A DNA stretch of 64,000 bases from Streptococcus hillyeri (GTDB taxonomy: Bacteria; Bacillota; Bacilli; Lactobacillales; Streptococcaceae), in NCBI RefSeq assembly GCF_003686955.1, contig NZ_RCVM01000006.1, positions 1 to 64,000 on the forward strand, given 5' to 3'. A program made the position numbers and the translations under genes. The notes beneath the pieces are model-generated. The model searched no databases. It saw only the letters and a list, made by a program, of their open reading frames with translations, and had not been told where the DNA came from. Positions within the stretch are counted from its first letter, which is position 1. Every line of letters begins with the position of its first letter. Positions 40,639-49,218 of the stretch are shown here, piece after piece.

Positions 40639-41682
40639 ATGAAAAAGATTAAAATGTTACTTGCCCTGCCGCTGGCGCTGACTTTGGCCGCTTGCTCAAA
40701 ATCACCTAAGGATGAATTCCTTGACTTGATTAAAAAGCAACAGAATGAAGACAAGGGTGCTTATGAATATGTGATTAAACTAGACGAAGCTAGTGGTGAA
40801 ATGGCTTCTCAATTGGAGTCTTTTAAAGGTAAGAGCGTAAAAGCGACAGCTTCACAAGATTTGAAAAATGGTTTGATTGGATTGACAGTAAACTTATCAG
40901 ATTTTAACAGTGAGTTATCAGATTTTGATTTTATTTATTCTGACGATAAAGCTTATATGAGCGTTGCTCCTGTTGCGCAATTTTCAGCAGGTCTCGCTTC
41001 AGATTCTCTGGATGGAAAATTTGCAGACCTTGAGGAATTTTCTGGTGAAAAAATGCCTTCACTAGCAGAGTTGTCAAAAGAAAACAAGGCAAATGCTGAG
41101 CTATTTGAAGAGGTAGATGAGAAGAACTTTACAAAAAATGGCGATAAAGTTACGATGACCTTATCATTTGATGAGTTATTTGATTTGACTAATAAAGTCG
41201 TTAAAAACTCTCAAAAAGAGCTCAAAGATGTAAGTGCTGAACAACTAAAAACGTATTTGGATTTAGCTAAAGCAAGCATTGATGACAGTTCAAAATTTGT
41301 GATGACTCTAGATGAAAAAGGAAATGGTAAAGCAAAAATTCAGCTGAAAACAGCAGCTGGTGTTGGCGAATCTGTTTCAGAATTAAAATTGACTCTTGAC
41401 TATAAGAAGGTAACTTACAAAGCACCAAAAGTTCCTTCAAAATCTGACATTGTCTCTCAAGACGAATTGACAAACTTGATGACGGAAGAAATGAGTGCGT
41501 CAACTGAAGAAGTTAAAATGACTGATGAAGAGTTCAATGAACTTTATGCTAGTTTGGAAGCAGAGGCGTCTAAGGCAACTAAAGAAGAAATCCAACTCTA
41601 CATTGACGCAATGGCTCCATACTTAACAGAAGAACAAGCTAAAAAAATGCAAGAGCTTTTGAAAAAAGCAAGTGATGCTTAA
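40639..41682 (+). CDS. Putative lipoprotein of unknown function
   Basis: 347 residues. The signal MKKIKMLLALPLALTLAAC ends in lipobox LAAC, so Cys19 should be lipid-anchored outside the membrane. The mature part is acidic and lysine-rich, with alternating beta-like segments (TASQDLKNGLIGLTVNLSDF, KVTMTLSFDELFDL, KFVMTLDEKGNGKAKIQLKTAAG) suggestive of a single beta-rich domain, then a predicted helical C-terminus from about residue 285. I do not recognise a named family. AAGGAG precedes ATG 40639 and a terminator follows, so it is monocistronic. Confidence 0.8.
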   Translation: MKKIKMLLALPLALTLAACSKSPKDEFLDLIKKQQNEDKGAYEYVIKLDEASGEMASQLESFKGKSVKATASQDLKNGLIGLTVNLSDFNSELSDFDFIYSDDKAYMSVAPVAQFSAGLASDSLDGKFADLEEFSGEKMPSLAELSKENKANAELFEEVDEKNFTKNGDKVTMTLSFDELFDLTNKVVKNSQKELKDVSAEQLKTYLDLAKASIDDSSKFVMTLDEKGNGKAKIQLKTAAGVGESVSELKLTLDYKKVTYKAPKVPSKSDIVSQDELTNLMTEEMSASTEEVKMTDEEFNELYASLEAEASKATKEEIQLYIDAMAPYLTEEQAKKMQELLKKASDA

Positions 41683-41701
41683 TGTGATGAGATAGACAAT
41701 C

Positions 41702-41750
41702 AAGTGCATAGCAGCATTGTTAATGACGATGCAATTCTATGCACTTTTAA
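41702..41750 (+). terminator. Lipoprotein gene terminator
   Basis: Ten-bp perfect stem AAGTGCATAG (41702-41711) / CTATGCACTT (41737-41746), T-run after. Confidence 0.8.
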
Positions 41751-41974
41751 TTTGTTTTCAACAGATACAACTGCTGTTTTTGGTATGGGAATAATTTGGA
41801 TTGTAATGCGTCTGGAATAGTTTGTCTAATAAAATCACTTCAATAATGAAATTATAATTTCATTCAAAAATTTATAATTTTATTCAAAAAAACTTTACAT
41901 TTTATGAAAAAGTGATAAAATTACTTTGAAAAGAAAATGGTTTCTTTTTAAAAATATTTTAGGAGAAAATATTT

Positions 41975-43840
41975 ATGAAATTTAAGTGGTTAAGTATGCT
42001 ATCACTTTTGTTTTTAATCTTAGGAATTATTTCTGTTCCGAAATGGCATATCAAGGCTAATGAAATTACAGATTATAGCGGTGAAGCGACATTGTATTAT
42101 GATCCAGACAGAAGTAATATTCAGATTACGAGCGAAACTGTTAATGTTGTGGCAGAGCCGGGAGTTGATTTTAGATTTGTGAACAAATTGTCTTTCCCAG
42201 ATAGTCAAATCATCAAAGAAGGCGATACGCTGGTTTTGAAAATTCCAGAGGAATTTAATCTCATTACAGTAATGACCTTTCCAGTTAAAAATGCAGAAGG
42301 AACAATAGTTGCTCAAGCGGTAGCAAATCCTGAAACGGATACGATAACGCTGACCTTTACGGATCACTTCTCGAAAGTTCCTGAAAATAAAAAATTAGAA
42401 ATTTCATTTGATGCTGTTATTGACCGTAGTAATGTGGCTGATGGCGAAAAAATGGTTCAATACGGTGGTGGTCTGTTCAAGTTTACCTTCAAGAATAACC
42501 GAGGCAGTGCTGGATTTACTGAGATGAAATACGGCTACCAAGATGCTAAAAATCCAGATCAAATCCAATGGCGCATTGTGATAAATGCGGGGCAGTCTGT
42601 TCTTGAGGATTTAGTGATTGTTGATAGTTTTGGCGAAAATCAAACCTTAGTTGAGGGAAGTCTACGTATTGTTGATTACGCAAAACAGCCTGAGGCGATA
42701 AAATCAGAAGATCAGCTATGGGGATTGGATGCCTTAACAAATCTTACAGATAAAGCTATTCTTAACCGTAATGTTACAGGTGATGTTACAGGTTTTACTT
42801 TACCATACGGTAATAACGAGGGGCGCGTGGTTTATTTTGAGTATGCGACTCATATTCCAGAAGATACTGTGGAAGGTGCAACGCTTAGCAATGATTTGTC
42901 ATGGTCCTCGACAACTACTGCTGGTAAAGTTATCGAAGCTCTTGTTAAATTGCAGGCTGGTTCTGGTAAAGCTTCCTCTGAAAAATCTGAAAATGTTGTT
43001 TTAAAGGCAACGAAACTTCTAGAGGGACGTGAGTTGAAAGAGGGTGAGTTTACATTTGCACTTTATGCTGCAGATAATTTAACAACGCCACTTCAAACAA
43101 AGACAAATGCCAATGATGGTACAGTAACCTTTGATACGATCCGTTACAGTCAAGAGGGAGTCTATCAATATGTCATCAAAGAGCTTGCAGGTTCAAATCA
43201 AGAAATTAGTTACGACTCGACAGAATATCATGTTACTGTTTCAGTGACAGATGTGAATGGAGTTAAAATGGGAGAGGTTAGCTATGATCAGAAGCCTGTA
43301 TTTAAAAATGTTTATACTCCAATAACAACGGAAAGTACAACTGAAGTAACGACTGAGTCAACAACGGAAAGTACAACTGAAGCAACGACTGAGTCAACAA
43401 CGGAAAGTACAACTGAAGCAACGACCGATTCAACAACGGAAAGTACAACTGAAACAACGACCGAGTCTACTACCGATTCAACAACGGAAAGTACAACTGA
43501 AACAACGACCGAGTCAACAACGGAAAGTACAACTGAAGCAACGACCGAGTCAACAACGGAAAGTACAACTGAAACAACGACCGAGTCAACAACGGAAAGT
43601 ACAACTGAAGCAACGACCGAGTCAACAACGGAAAGTACAACTGAAGCAACGACTGAGTCAACAACGGAAAGTACAACTGAAACAACGACCGAGTCTACCA
43701 CCGAGTCAACAACAGAAGGCAAGAAAAAGACTCCTAAATTACCTAAAACGGGTGATGCTTCAGGACTTAGTGCTTTTGTTGCTGGAGCCGCCCTACTTAC
43801 TTTAGGTATGCTTAGTAAAAAAGCATATAGAAAAAAATAA
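41975..43840 (+). CDS. LPXTG cell-wall-anchored surface protein with Thr-rich repeat stalk
   Basis: 621 residues. N-terminal signal peptide at about 1-29 (LSMLSLLFLILGIISVPKWHIKA). Residues about 30-330 form a beta-rich adhesin-like region (VVAEPGVDFRFVNKLSFPDSQIIKEGDTLVLKIPEEF) resembling the N-terminal domains of streptococcal fibrinogen/collagen adhesins. A pilin isopeptide-linkage-like (FctA/Cna-type) domain follows at about 343-445: KATKLLEGRELKEGEFTFALY...VYQYVIKEL. Residues about 451-582 are a stalk of 12-residue units TTESTTEATTES. The C-terminus has LPKTG, a hydrophobic helix and a RKK tail for sortase A. AGGAGAAAAT precedes ATG 41975. A role in adhesion is inferred. Thr-rich stalks are often glycosylated in streptococci; no glycosyltransferase genes are nearby. 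Confidence 0.9.
   Translation: MKFKWLSMLSLLFLILGIISVPKWHIKANEITDYSGEATLYYDPDRSNIQITSETVNVVAEPGVDFRFVNKLSFPDSQIIKEGDTLVLKIPEEFNLITVMTFPVKNAEGTIVAQAVANPETDTITLTFTDHFSKVPENKKLEISFDAVIDRSNVADGEKMVQYGGGLFKFTFKNNRGSAGFTEMKYGYQDAKNPDQIQWRIVINAGQSVLEDLVIVDSFGENQTLVEGSLRIVDYAKQPEAIKSEDQLWGLDALTNLTDKAILNRNVTGDVTGFTLPYGNNEGRVVYFEYATHIPEDTVEGATLSNDLSWSSTTTAGKVIEALVKLQAGSGKASSEKSENVVLKATKLLEGRELKEGEFTFALYAADNLTTPLQTKTNANDGTVTFDTIRYSQEGVYQYVIKELAGSNQEISYDSTEYHVTVSVTDVNGVKMGEVSYDQKPVFKNVYTPITTESTTEVTTESTTESTTEATTESTTESTTEATTDSTTESTTETTTESTTDSTTESTTETTTESTTESTTEATTESTTESTTETTTESTTESTTEATTESTTESTTEATTESTTESTTETTTESTTESTTEGKKKTPKLPKTGDASGLSAFVAGAALLTLGMLSKKAYRKK
43325..43720 (+). repeat. 36-bp coding minisatellite in the surface protein gene
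   Basis: Ten 36-bp units encoding TTESTTE(A/T/V)TTES, one extra 12-bp TTDS insertion after unit 4 and a partial last unit. Units vary mainly at codon 8 (Ala, Thr or Val) and in GAC/GAG for Asp/Glu; DNA identity between units is high, which favours slippage or recombination. Confidence 0.9.
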
Positions 43841-43948
43841 TGGGTAACGTTACGATGGGTAAGTCATAAAAACGTAAAGAGGCTGAGACAAACCAGCACG
43901 ATGGCAAAGCCCACGCCCTCAAAACAATGAAAACCAATAGGCAAAGAA

Positions 43949-43986
43949 CCCTCGCTAAGTGCTATACTCTTAGTGAGGGCTTTTTT
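43949..43986 (+). terminator. Terminator downstream of the surface protein gene
   Basis: CCCTCGCTAAG (43949-43959) / CTTAGTGAGGG (43969-43979) with one G-T pair, then T-run. The 110 bp between the gene and this hairpin hold a GAGGCTGAGACAAA motif common in streptococcal intergenic repeats. Confidence 0.85.
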
Positions 43987-44016
43987 GAAGTTTTCGTATA
44001 AAATGTATTCCAGTCT

Positions 44017-44467
44017 TTTTATACTTAACAAAAATCAAAAATTACTTTTTGTTTCTTTCTTAAAAGTGCGGACGCTCCAAAGGTCTGGGAGACCTTTGGA
44101 GGTGGGAAATGAAGCTGAAGAATTCGGCGTCAAAACCTCCTACGGAGTTTCATTACTAGATTTGAGCTTATCTCTATCGCAGTAGATGATTGGCTGTACT
44201 TGTCGACGACTCGACAGCGTCCACCCCAATCATCCTTGCGGAGGAACTACTACGAAATTGACTTTCAATTTCTGTAGTTCTCCCAAAAATCCGTTCATAT
44301 CAAGCCAATTACCCTCGCTTTTTGATTTCTAAGCTAAGGCTGAAATTGTCCACTGGACCGTTTCACTAATAAGAATACCACTATAGCGAAAGAAGCTCTG
44401 GTAAATCAAGCCATTTATTGGTTCTTGATTTTACTTAAACTGCTAATTTTGATTTTGAATGAGCATT
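44017..44467 (-). repeat. Hairpin-chain repeat, near-full inverted copy A2
   Basis: Reverse complement of copy A1 over its full length, about 450 bp. Contains a perfect 12-bp stem CTCCAAAGGTCT (44075-44086) / AGACCTTTGGAG (44090-44101) with GGG loop. Compared with CTCAAAAGGTCT/AGACCTTTTGAG in other copies, both sides have changed so that pairing is kept. Confidence 0.8.
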
Positions 44468-44483
44468 AGTACTGATTATTTGA

Positions 44484-44830
44484 TGTAGTGGGTGGTTGGA
44501 GGTATATAACTGGATATTTCTTCATTTTCCAGTATCTACCTAAAACATTCACTGGATTATCCTCGCTCTATGATTTTCAAACTTGAACCTAAACATACTG
44601 GATGGTTTATACCCCACAATCGTTAGCGGTCATCATATAACCATTGTTCGTCACATTCAGCATATACCAGATTGTTCCAGCCTGATTTTAGAAATAAGAT
44701 AGCAAAGGGAATCCGATTTCTTTGGAATCGTGACTTCAGTCCCTATCTCTTTCAGTAGTGATAGGTTGTGGCTAATTACAATACGCTACCTTCTGAACAA
44801 AGACTATTTTTGAAGTTAACGTTTCTCCGG
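44484..44830 (+). repeat. Diverged family-B repeat and gene-free DNA
   Basis: 44490-44640 aligns loosely with 47080-47170 (GGTTGGAGGT, CACTGGAT, CCACAATCGTTAGCGG). Beyond it lies a hairpin CCTATC (about 44743) / GATAGG (about 44761). No coding sequence is supported before the 44936 gene. Confidence 0.45.
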
Positions 44831-44935
44831 CGATGATAGTTTTATATTATATCAGTGATAACTTTTCTGTATTAGCCAGCGTTTTAATTTTACGATAAAA
44901 TATAAGATATTAGAAATGGAAAGTGAGGGTATCGC

Positions 44936-45628
44936 ATGAAACCAGTTATTATTGGCATTACAGGAAATGAAAGGACATGTACATCTATGGCTGGCGTTCG
45001 TCTTGATGCCGTCTCACGTCACTTGTCTGAAGGAGTTAAGGCGGCTGGGGGCGTGCCGATTATTTTGCCCCTAGGGACTCCAGATTTAGCTAAAACCTAC
45101 ATTGATATGATTGATAAATTAATCTTATCTGGTGGTCAAAATGTTGATCCTCGATTTTATGGTGAAGATCGTGAAATTGATTGTGATGATTATCATGTAG
45201 AGCGTGATGAATTTGAATTGGCTCTTGTTAAGGAAGCCTTGAAACAAGGCAAGCCTATTATGGCGGTTTGTCGTGGGATGCAGTTGCTTAATGTTGCTCT
45301 TGGTGGAACCCTTAATCAAAAGGTTGAGAACCATTGGCAAAATGAATACACAGGAACTTCTCATGAAGTTATCATTGAAAAAAATAGCCGTGTTAGTCAA
45401 CTCTTATCACCTAATAGTCGTGTTAATTCTATCCACAGACAATCGGTTAAAAAATTAGCACCAGGTCTTAAAGTTACGGCTCGTGACCCTCGTGATGGGA
45501 CAATTGAAGCTTATGAGGCTAAAAACGGAGCGCCACTCATAGGTTTACAATGGCACCCAGAACTTTTATTAGAAGATGGGGAAACACAAAGTCAAGGACT
45601 TTTTAACTATCTAGTCCAATCATTATAA
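44936..45628 (+). CDS. Class I glutamine amidotransferase, gamma-glutamyl-GABA hydrolase type
   Basis: 230 residues of the peptidase C26 / PuuD-like family, which cleave gamma-glutamyl bonds. The nucleophile Cys112 lies in MAVCRGMQLLN, and the His-Glu pair in LQWHPELL; LILSGGQNVDPRFYGE is the typical N-terminal motif. Preceded by GTGAGGG. No polyamine or GABA pathway gene lies nearby, so the physiological substrate is open. It is flanked by repeats upstream and by a transporter gene downstream. Confidence 0.88.
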   Translation: MKPVIIGITGNERTCTSMAGVRLDAVSRHLSEGVKAAGGVPIILPLGTPDLAKTYIDMIDKLILSGGQNVDPRFYGEDREIDCDDYHVERDEFELALVKEALKQGKPIMAVCRGMQLLNVALGGTLNQKVENHWQNEYTGTSHEVIIEKNSRVSQLLSPNSRVNSIHRQSVKKLAPGLKVTARDPRDGTIEAYEAKNGAPLIGLQWHPELLLEDGETQSQGLFNYLVQSL

Positions 45629-45800
45629 TAAGCATTTTAGAAACTTAAAATCACTTAATCGGATTTTAAGTTTTTTGATTTTTGTTAAGTAATAAGTTGA
45701 AAATACGGCCTGTCATATTTTTATAATAAATTAGAAGAAAACTCTTTTAAAACATGATGAATATGCTAAAATAATAACATTATAGATGGGAGAGATTTGA

Positions 45801-46718
45801 ATGAGTAAAGCATTAAAAGGTTCACTCATGGTTGTTATTGCAGGTATCGCTTGGGGGATTTCAGGAGTGTCAGGGCAATATTTGATGGCGAATGGTGTGC
45901 ATGTTAATTTATTGACTAGTTTGAGATTGTTGGTTTCTGGAATAGCCTTGACGGGCCTAGCGTTCATGACTCAGCGAGAACGTCTTATGTCAGCTATGAA
46001 GCGAAAAGATGTCTGGCTTGGAATAGCCTTGTTTAGCCTGTTTGGGCTCTTATTAAATCAGTATGCTTATTTATCAGCCATTCATTATACAAATGCAGGA
46101 ACAGCAACGGTTTTACAGTATCTTACGCCAGTTTTAATATTGGCAGTTGTATGTTTAAAAGGCCGAGTAATGCCGACAGTTGGTGAATTGTCTGCCATTA
46201 TCTTAGCTATTTTGGGAACCTATATCATTGCTACCCACGGGCAGTGGACGAGTTTAGCGATGACACCCAAAGGGCTCTTCTGGGGACTTCTATCCGCGGT
46301 GACCTACGCCCTATACATTTTAATTCCTGCTCGCTTAATCCGTAAATTAGGAAGTTTAATCGTTATTGGACCAGGCATGTTATTGAGTGGCATCTTTTTT
46401 CCAGTTGCCGTTCAAGCGTGGCGGTATGAATTGACGTTTTCTACGGAAAATGTGCTGGCGCTGATAGGAATAGTAGGGATTGGTACCATTTTTGCCTATA
46501 CCGTTTTTCTAAAAGGAACAACCATAGTCGGAGCCGTCAAAGGCAGTTTACTAGCTTCAGTAGAACCAATTGCCTCTGTCGTCTTTGGCATACTCATCAT
46601 GAAAGAGACTTTTTATCTGATTGATTTGCTGGGAATGCTCTTGATTTTACTAGCCGTCTTTTTAATATCACTTAAAGACCTTTATCAGCAAAAACGACAC
46701 GCCGCTCCCAAATCGTAA
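45801..46718 (+). CDS. EamA/DMT-family transporter
   Basis: 305 residues with about ten membrane segments in two EamA halves: GIAWGISGVSGQYLMANGVH at the start, then FGLLLNQYAYLSAIHYTNAGTATVLQYLTPVLIL, and the second half GLFWGLLSAVTYALYILIPARLIRKLG... ending in LLASVEPIASVVFGILIMKE. Such proteins export or exchange metabolites such as amino acids; the substrate is not predictable. A ribosome site GGGAGAG and a terminator frame it as monocistronic. Confidence 0.88.
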   Translation: MSKALKGSLMVVIAGIAWGISGVSGQYLMANGVHVNLLTSLRLLVSGIALTGLAFMTQRERLMSAMKRKDVWLGIALFSLFGLLLNQYAYLSAIHYTNAGTATVLQYLTPVLILAVVCLKGRVMPTVGELSAIILAILGTYIIATHGQWTSLAMTPKGLFWGLLSAVTYALYILIPARLIRKLGSLIVIGPGMLLSGIFFPVAVQAWRYELTFSTENVLALIGIVGIGTIFAYTVFLKGTTIVGAVKGSLLASVEPIASVVFGILIMKETFYLIDLLGMLLILLAVFLISLKDLYQQKRHAAPKS

Positions 46719-46735
46719 GTTATCTCACCAAAAAG

Positions 46736-46782
46736 ACCGATAGTTATCTTGTTATGTTTTCAAGAATCTATCGGTTGTTTTT
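46736..46782 (+). terminator. Transporter gene terminator
   Basis: ACCGATAG (46736-46743) / CTATCGGT (46768-46775), then T-rich; a long 24-nt loop. Confidence 0.7.
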
Positions 46783-46788
46783 TGTTTT

Positions 46789-47017
46789 AAAGTCAATTAG
46801 TTTTTATTTAGTATTTTTGTTAGCACTTCTCCTAATGTGGTGTGGGACGCTCAAAAGGTCTAGGAGACCTTTTGAGGTGGGAAATGAAGCTGACTAAGTC
46901 AGTGTCAGAACCTCCCCTCCTACAGAGTTCCATTTCTTCTTGGCAAGCCTAGGTTTCCTTCGCTCTCTATTTTCTAAGCTCAGGCTGAAACTGTCCACTG
47001 GACAATTTCAGCCCCAC
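46789..47017. repeat. Mosaic of family-A pieces in opposite orientations (A5)
   Basis: 46790-46860 is plus-orientation A3-type sequence, including the block shared with 20236-20302. From about 46862 the sequence reads as the reverse orientation of family A (GAGGTGGGAAATGAAGCTGA...GGCTGAAACTGTCCACTGGAC). The junction is the palindrome CTCAAAAGGTCT-AGG-AGACCTTTTGAG at 46850-46876. Confidence 0.7.
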
Positions 47018-47215
47018 GAGGTTGGGACATAAATATCTCAACCTTCTATTTTTAATGGTAATAACAGATTGACGCAGTGGTTGATTGGAGGTCTGCAACT
47101 GGACACTTCTTCATTTTCAAGTGTCCACCTAAAATAGTCCACTGGACTATTTTACTACCACGCAATCGTTAGCGGACATCCTAATCAAACTGTGCGGAGG
47201 TGGGACGACGAAGTC
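47018..47215 (+). repeat. Family-B intergenic repeat, copy B1
   Basis: Starts GAGGTTGGGACATAAATATCTCAACC, includes GCAGTGGTTGATTGGAGGT, CACTTCTTCATTTTCAAGTG, AATAGTCCACTGGACTATTTTA and CGCAATCGTTAGCGG. The reverse complement recurs at 63268-63448 with an internal deletion. No gene is supported. Confidence 0.7.
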
Positions 47216-47371
47216 AATTTCTTCGAAATTGCGGAAAGTGCTAGTTGTGGCGACTTCGTCGCTCGCAGTGATTGCAGAAAATACCAGCAATAAGATATTA
47301 TAAAACAACCGTATGTTGAAGGGAAATTCATTGTGACTGAGACAATTTATCTTAAACGAGTTTACTATTTT

Positions 47372-47609
47372 ATACTCAACCAAAATCAAAATTAGCATAT
47401 TGAGCAAACTCAAGGACCAATAAAGGTATCAATTTCCCAGCGCTTCTTTCGCCATGGTGGTATTATAATCAAGAGTTTACTCTTGATTATAACGGACTTT
47501 TTGAGACCTAGGCTCAAAAAGTAGCAATGAAACTCCAAAGGAGGTTGCTTGCGTCCGCACCTTTTTAGAAAGAAGCAAAAAAGTAATTTTTGATTTTGGT
47601 TAAGTATTA
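47372..47609 (+). repeat. Hairpin-chain repeat, partial copy A6
   Basis: Opens and closes like A1 (CAAAATCAAAATTAGCATAT ... AAAAAAGTAATTTTTGATTTTGG). The middle has a unique hairpin AATCAAGAGT/ACTCTTGATT around 47470-47493 in place of several standard stems. Confidence 0.7.
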
Positions 47610-47639
47610 AAGCTAAAACACTATATCCGAAGTAATATT

Positions 47640-47669
47640 AAAGAGGCTGGGGATTTCCAACCTCTTTTT
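47640..47669. terminator. Terminator at the 3' side of lysC
   Basis: AAAGAGG...GG / CC...CCTCTTT with one mismatch, A- and T-rich on both sides. It lies about 20 bp after the lysC stop on the minus strand. Confidence 0.6.
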
Positions 47670-47690
47670 AAGTGTTATTAACGGATTATT

Positions 47691-49040
47691 CTACTCAAAG
47701 AAAGCGTCGTAGAGTGCGCGCACAGCTGTTTTTTCGTCCTCAGTTCTAACGACAAACATGACAGAAAGTTCGCTGGCTCCTTGCGAAATCATCATCAGGT
47801 TGATGCCTGCTTCTGATAGTGCTTTGGTAGCAGTTGCAGTAACACCGATTTTACTCTTCATGTTTTCGCCCACAATCATTAGAATAGAGAGATTACGCTC
47901 GATAGAAACTTCATCTACTTCTAATTTACGGGTCAGTTGAGAGATGATTTCTTGTTCCTTGATAGGGGTTAACTCACGTCCACGGACAATAATGGACATG
48001 TCATCAATTCCAGTTGGCATGTGTTCAAAGCGGATATTGAGTTCTTCAAGGATTTGGAGGACTTTTCGTCCAAAGCCAACTTCTCGATTCATCAAGTATT
48101 TGGACATATTGATACTTACAAAGTCGTTATCGCCAGAAATTCCCACAACAGGGGTAGCACTACTACTTGGTTCAAGTACAATGCGAGTCCCAGGGTGATC
48201 TGGATTATTGGTGTTTTTAATAACAAGCGGGATTTGACCACGATAGGCTGGAATAAGCGCTTCGTCGTGGAGAACAGAGAAACCAGCATAGGCTAATTCA
48301 CGCATTTCGCGATAGGTTAACTCTTTAATGGAGTGTGGTTTGTCGACAACACCAGGGTGGGCGGCAAAAATCCCATCAACATCTGTAAAGTTTTCATAAA
48401 GATCTGCCTTAACACCTGCAGCGATAATAGAACCTGTAATGTCAGAACCGCCTCGAGAAAAGGTACAAATGTGATTGTCAACGGTCACCCCAAAGAAGCC
48501 AGGAATGACTAAAATCTCATCGCTTTCGCGAAGCTCCTCTAATTTATCATAGCTAGATGGCAAAATACGAGCATTACCAGGTTCGCTAGTAACGATTAAC
48601 CCAGCTTCTTTAGGATGGATGTAACGTGCATTTAAGCCTTCGGTACGGAAATATTCTGCAATGAGCTTGGCATTATTATCTTCTCCAGCTGCTAAGAAAG
48701 TATCGTATAAAAAGGCGTTATCTTCCTTTGGTAGCGTTGCTAAATCTTTAATAGCGCCAGCAATTTCTTCTAAAATAGCAGGGCGAAGTCCTAGTTCGTC
48801 AGTGATTGACTGGTAACGGTTGATAATCCAATCTTGATCTTCACTAAAATTGTAGTCGGTAATGTAGTGTTTATAGTATTTGATGAGTGCATCAGTAACT
48901 TTAGTATCTTCTGAATGGCGTTTACCAGGTGCAGAAACCACGACAAAACGACGAGTAGAATCACTTTTTACAATGTTTAAAACTTTTTTAAGCTGCTCAG
49001 CTGAAGCCAAGGAACTGCCACCAAATTTGATAACTTTCAT
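47691..49040 (-). CDS. lysC: Aspartate kinase
   Basis: First step of lysine, threonine and methionine synthesis: phosphorylates aspartate. 449 residues: the opening MKVIKFGGSSLAS kinase motif, RGGSDITGSIIAAG, then two C-terminal ACT domains (VSINMSKYLMNREVGFGRKVLQILEELNIRFEHMP and IMIVGENMKSKIGVTATATKALSEAGINLMMISQGASELSVMF). The ACT pair predicts feedback control by an amino acid, probably lysine and/or threonine. A weak ribosome site AGAGGA precedes the ATG. It stands alone, divergent from the fab cluster. Confidence 0.95.
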   Translation of the reverse strand: MKVIKFGGSSLASAEQLKKVLNIVKSDSTRRFVVVSAPGKRHSEDTKVTDALIKYYKHYITDYNFSEDQDWIINRYQSITDELGLRPAILEEIAGAIKDLATLPKEDNAFLYDTFLAAGEDNNAKLIAEYFRTEGLNARYIHPKEAGLIVTSEPGNARILPSSYDKLEELRESDEILVIPGFFGVTVDNHICTFSRGGSDITGSIIAAGVKADLYENFTDVDGIFAAHPGVVDKPHSIKELTYREMRELAYAGFSVLHDEALIPAYRGQIPLVIKNTNNPDHPGTRIVLEPSSSATPVVGISGDNDFVSINMSKYLMNREVGFGRKVLQILEELNIRFEHMPTGIDDMSIIVRGRELTPIKEQEIISQLTRKLEVDEVSIERNLSILMIVGENMKSKIGVTATATKALSEAGINLMMISQGASELSVMFVVRTEDEKTAVRALYDAFFE

Positions 49041-49070
49041 ATAAATCCTCTAAAAATCAAAAGTGAGATA

Positions 49071-49099
49071 ATTATAGCAAAATTCTGATAATTTGTCAT
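49071..49099 (-). promoter_or_regulatory. lysC promoter
   Basis: Minus strand -35 ATGACA (49099-49094), 17-bp spacer, -10 TATAAT (49076-49071). Confidence 0.8.
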
Positions 49100-49137
49100 T
49101 TACTTTAAAAATTTAAAAAATCTTATCGATATTTTGC

Positions 49138-49165
49138 TTGACGAATAATTTCTTTGTGATATAAT
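49138..49165 (+). promoter_or_regulatory. fabM promoter
   Basis: TTGACG (49138-49143), 16-bp spacer, extended -10 TGATATAAT (TATAAT 49160-49165). Confidence 0.85.
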
Positions 49166-49174
49166 TTGATACAG

Positions 49175-49203
49175 AAATTATTTATAAATCAAATAAATAA
49201 TTT
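49175..49203 (+). promoter_or_regulatory. AT-only inverted repeat in the fabM leader
   Basis: AAATTATTTA (49175-49184) and TAAATAATTT (49194-49203) are perfectly complementary with a 9-nt loop, ending just before the AAGGAGGAGG ribosome site. It may be an mRNA hairpin or an operator. A weak FabT-like sequence (about 13 of 17 matches) overlaps its left side at 49163-49179. Confidence 0.5.
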
Positions 49204-49218
49204 TAAGGAGGAGGTTAT

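Noticed and set aside
43325..43720. Regular repeats considered as a CRISPR array
   Set aside because: Units are contiguous with no unique spacers and are in frame within an LPXTG protein gene; no cas genes are nearby.
43312..43722. Long minus-strand open frame (136 codons of Val/Ser/Asp repeats) opposite the surface protein repeats
   Set aside because: It exists only because the 36-bp repeats lack stops on that strand; no ribosome site, no signal or domain, and the plus-strand protein has clear signal, LPXTG and stalk.
44640..44830. Riboswitch or T-box upstream of the amidotransferase gene
   Set aside because: No T-box AGGGTGG-like core, terminator/antiterminator pair or recognisable aptamer motif was found; the segment looks like degraded repeat DNA.
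47147..47413. 88-codon minus-strand frame inside the repeat region
   Set aside because: It spans the boundary between family-B and family-A repeats, has no ribosome site, and no plausible protein features.
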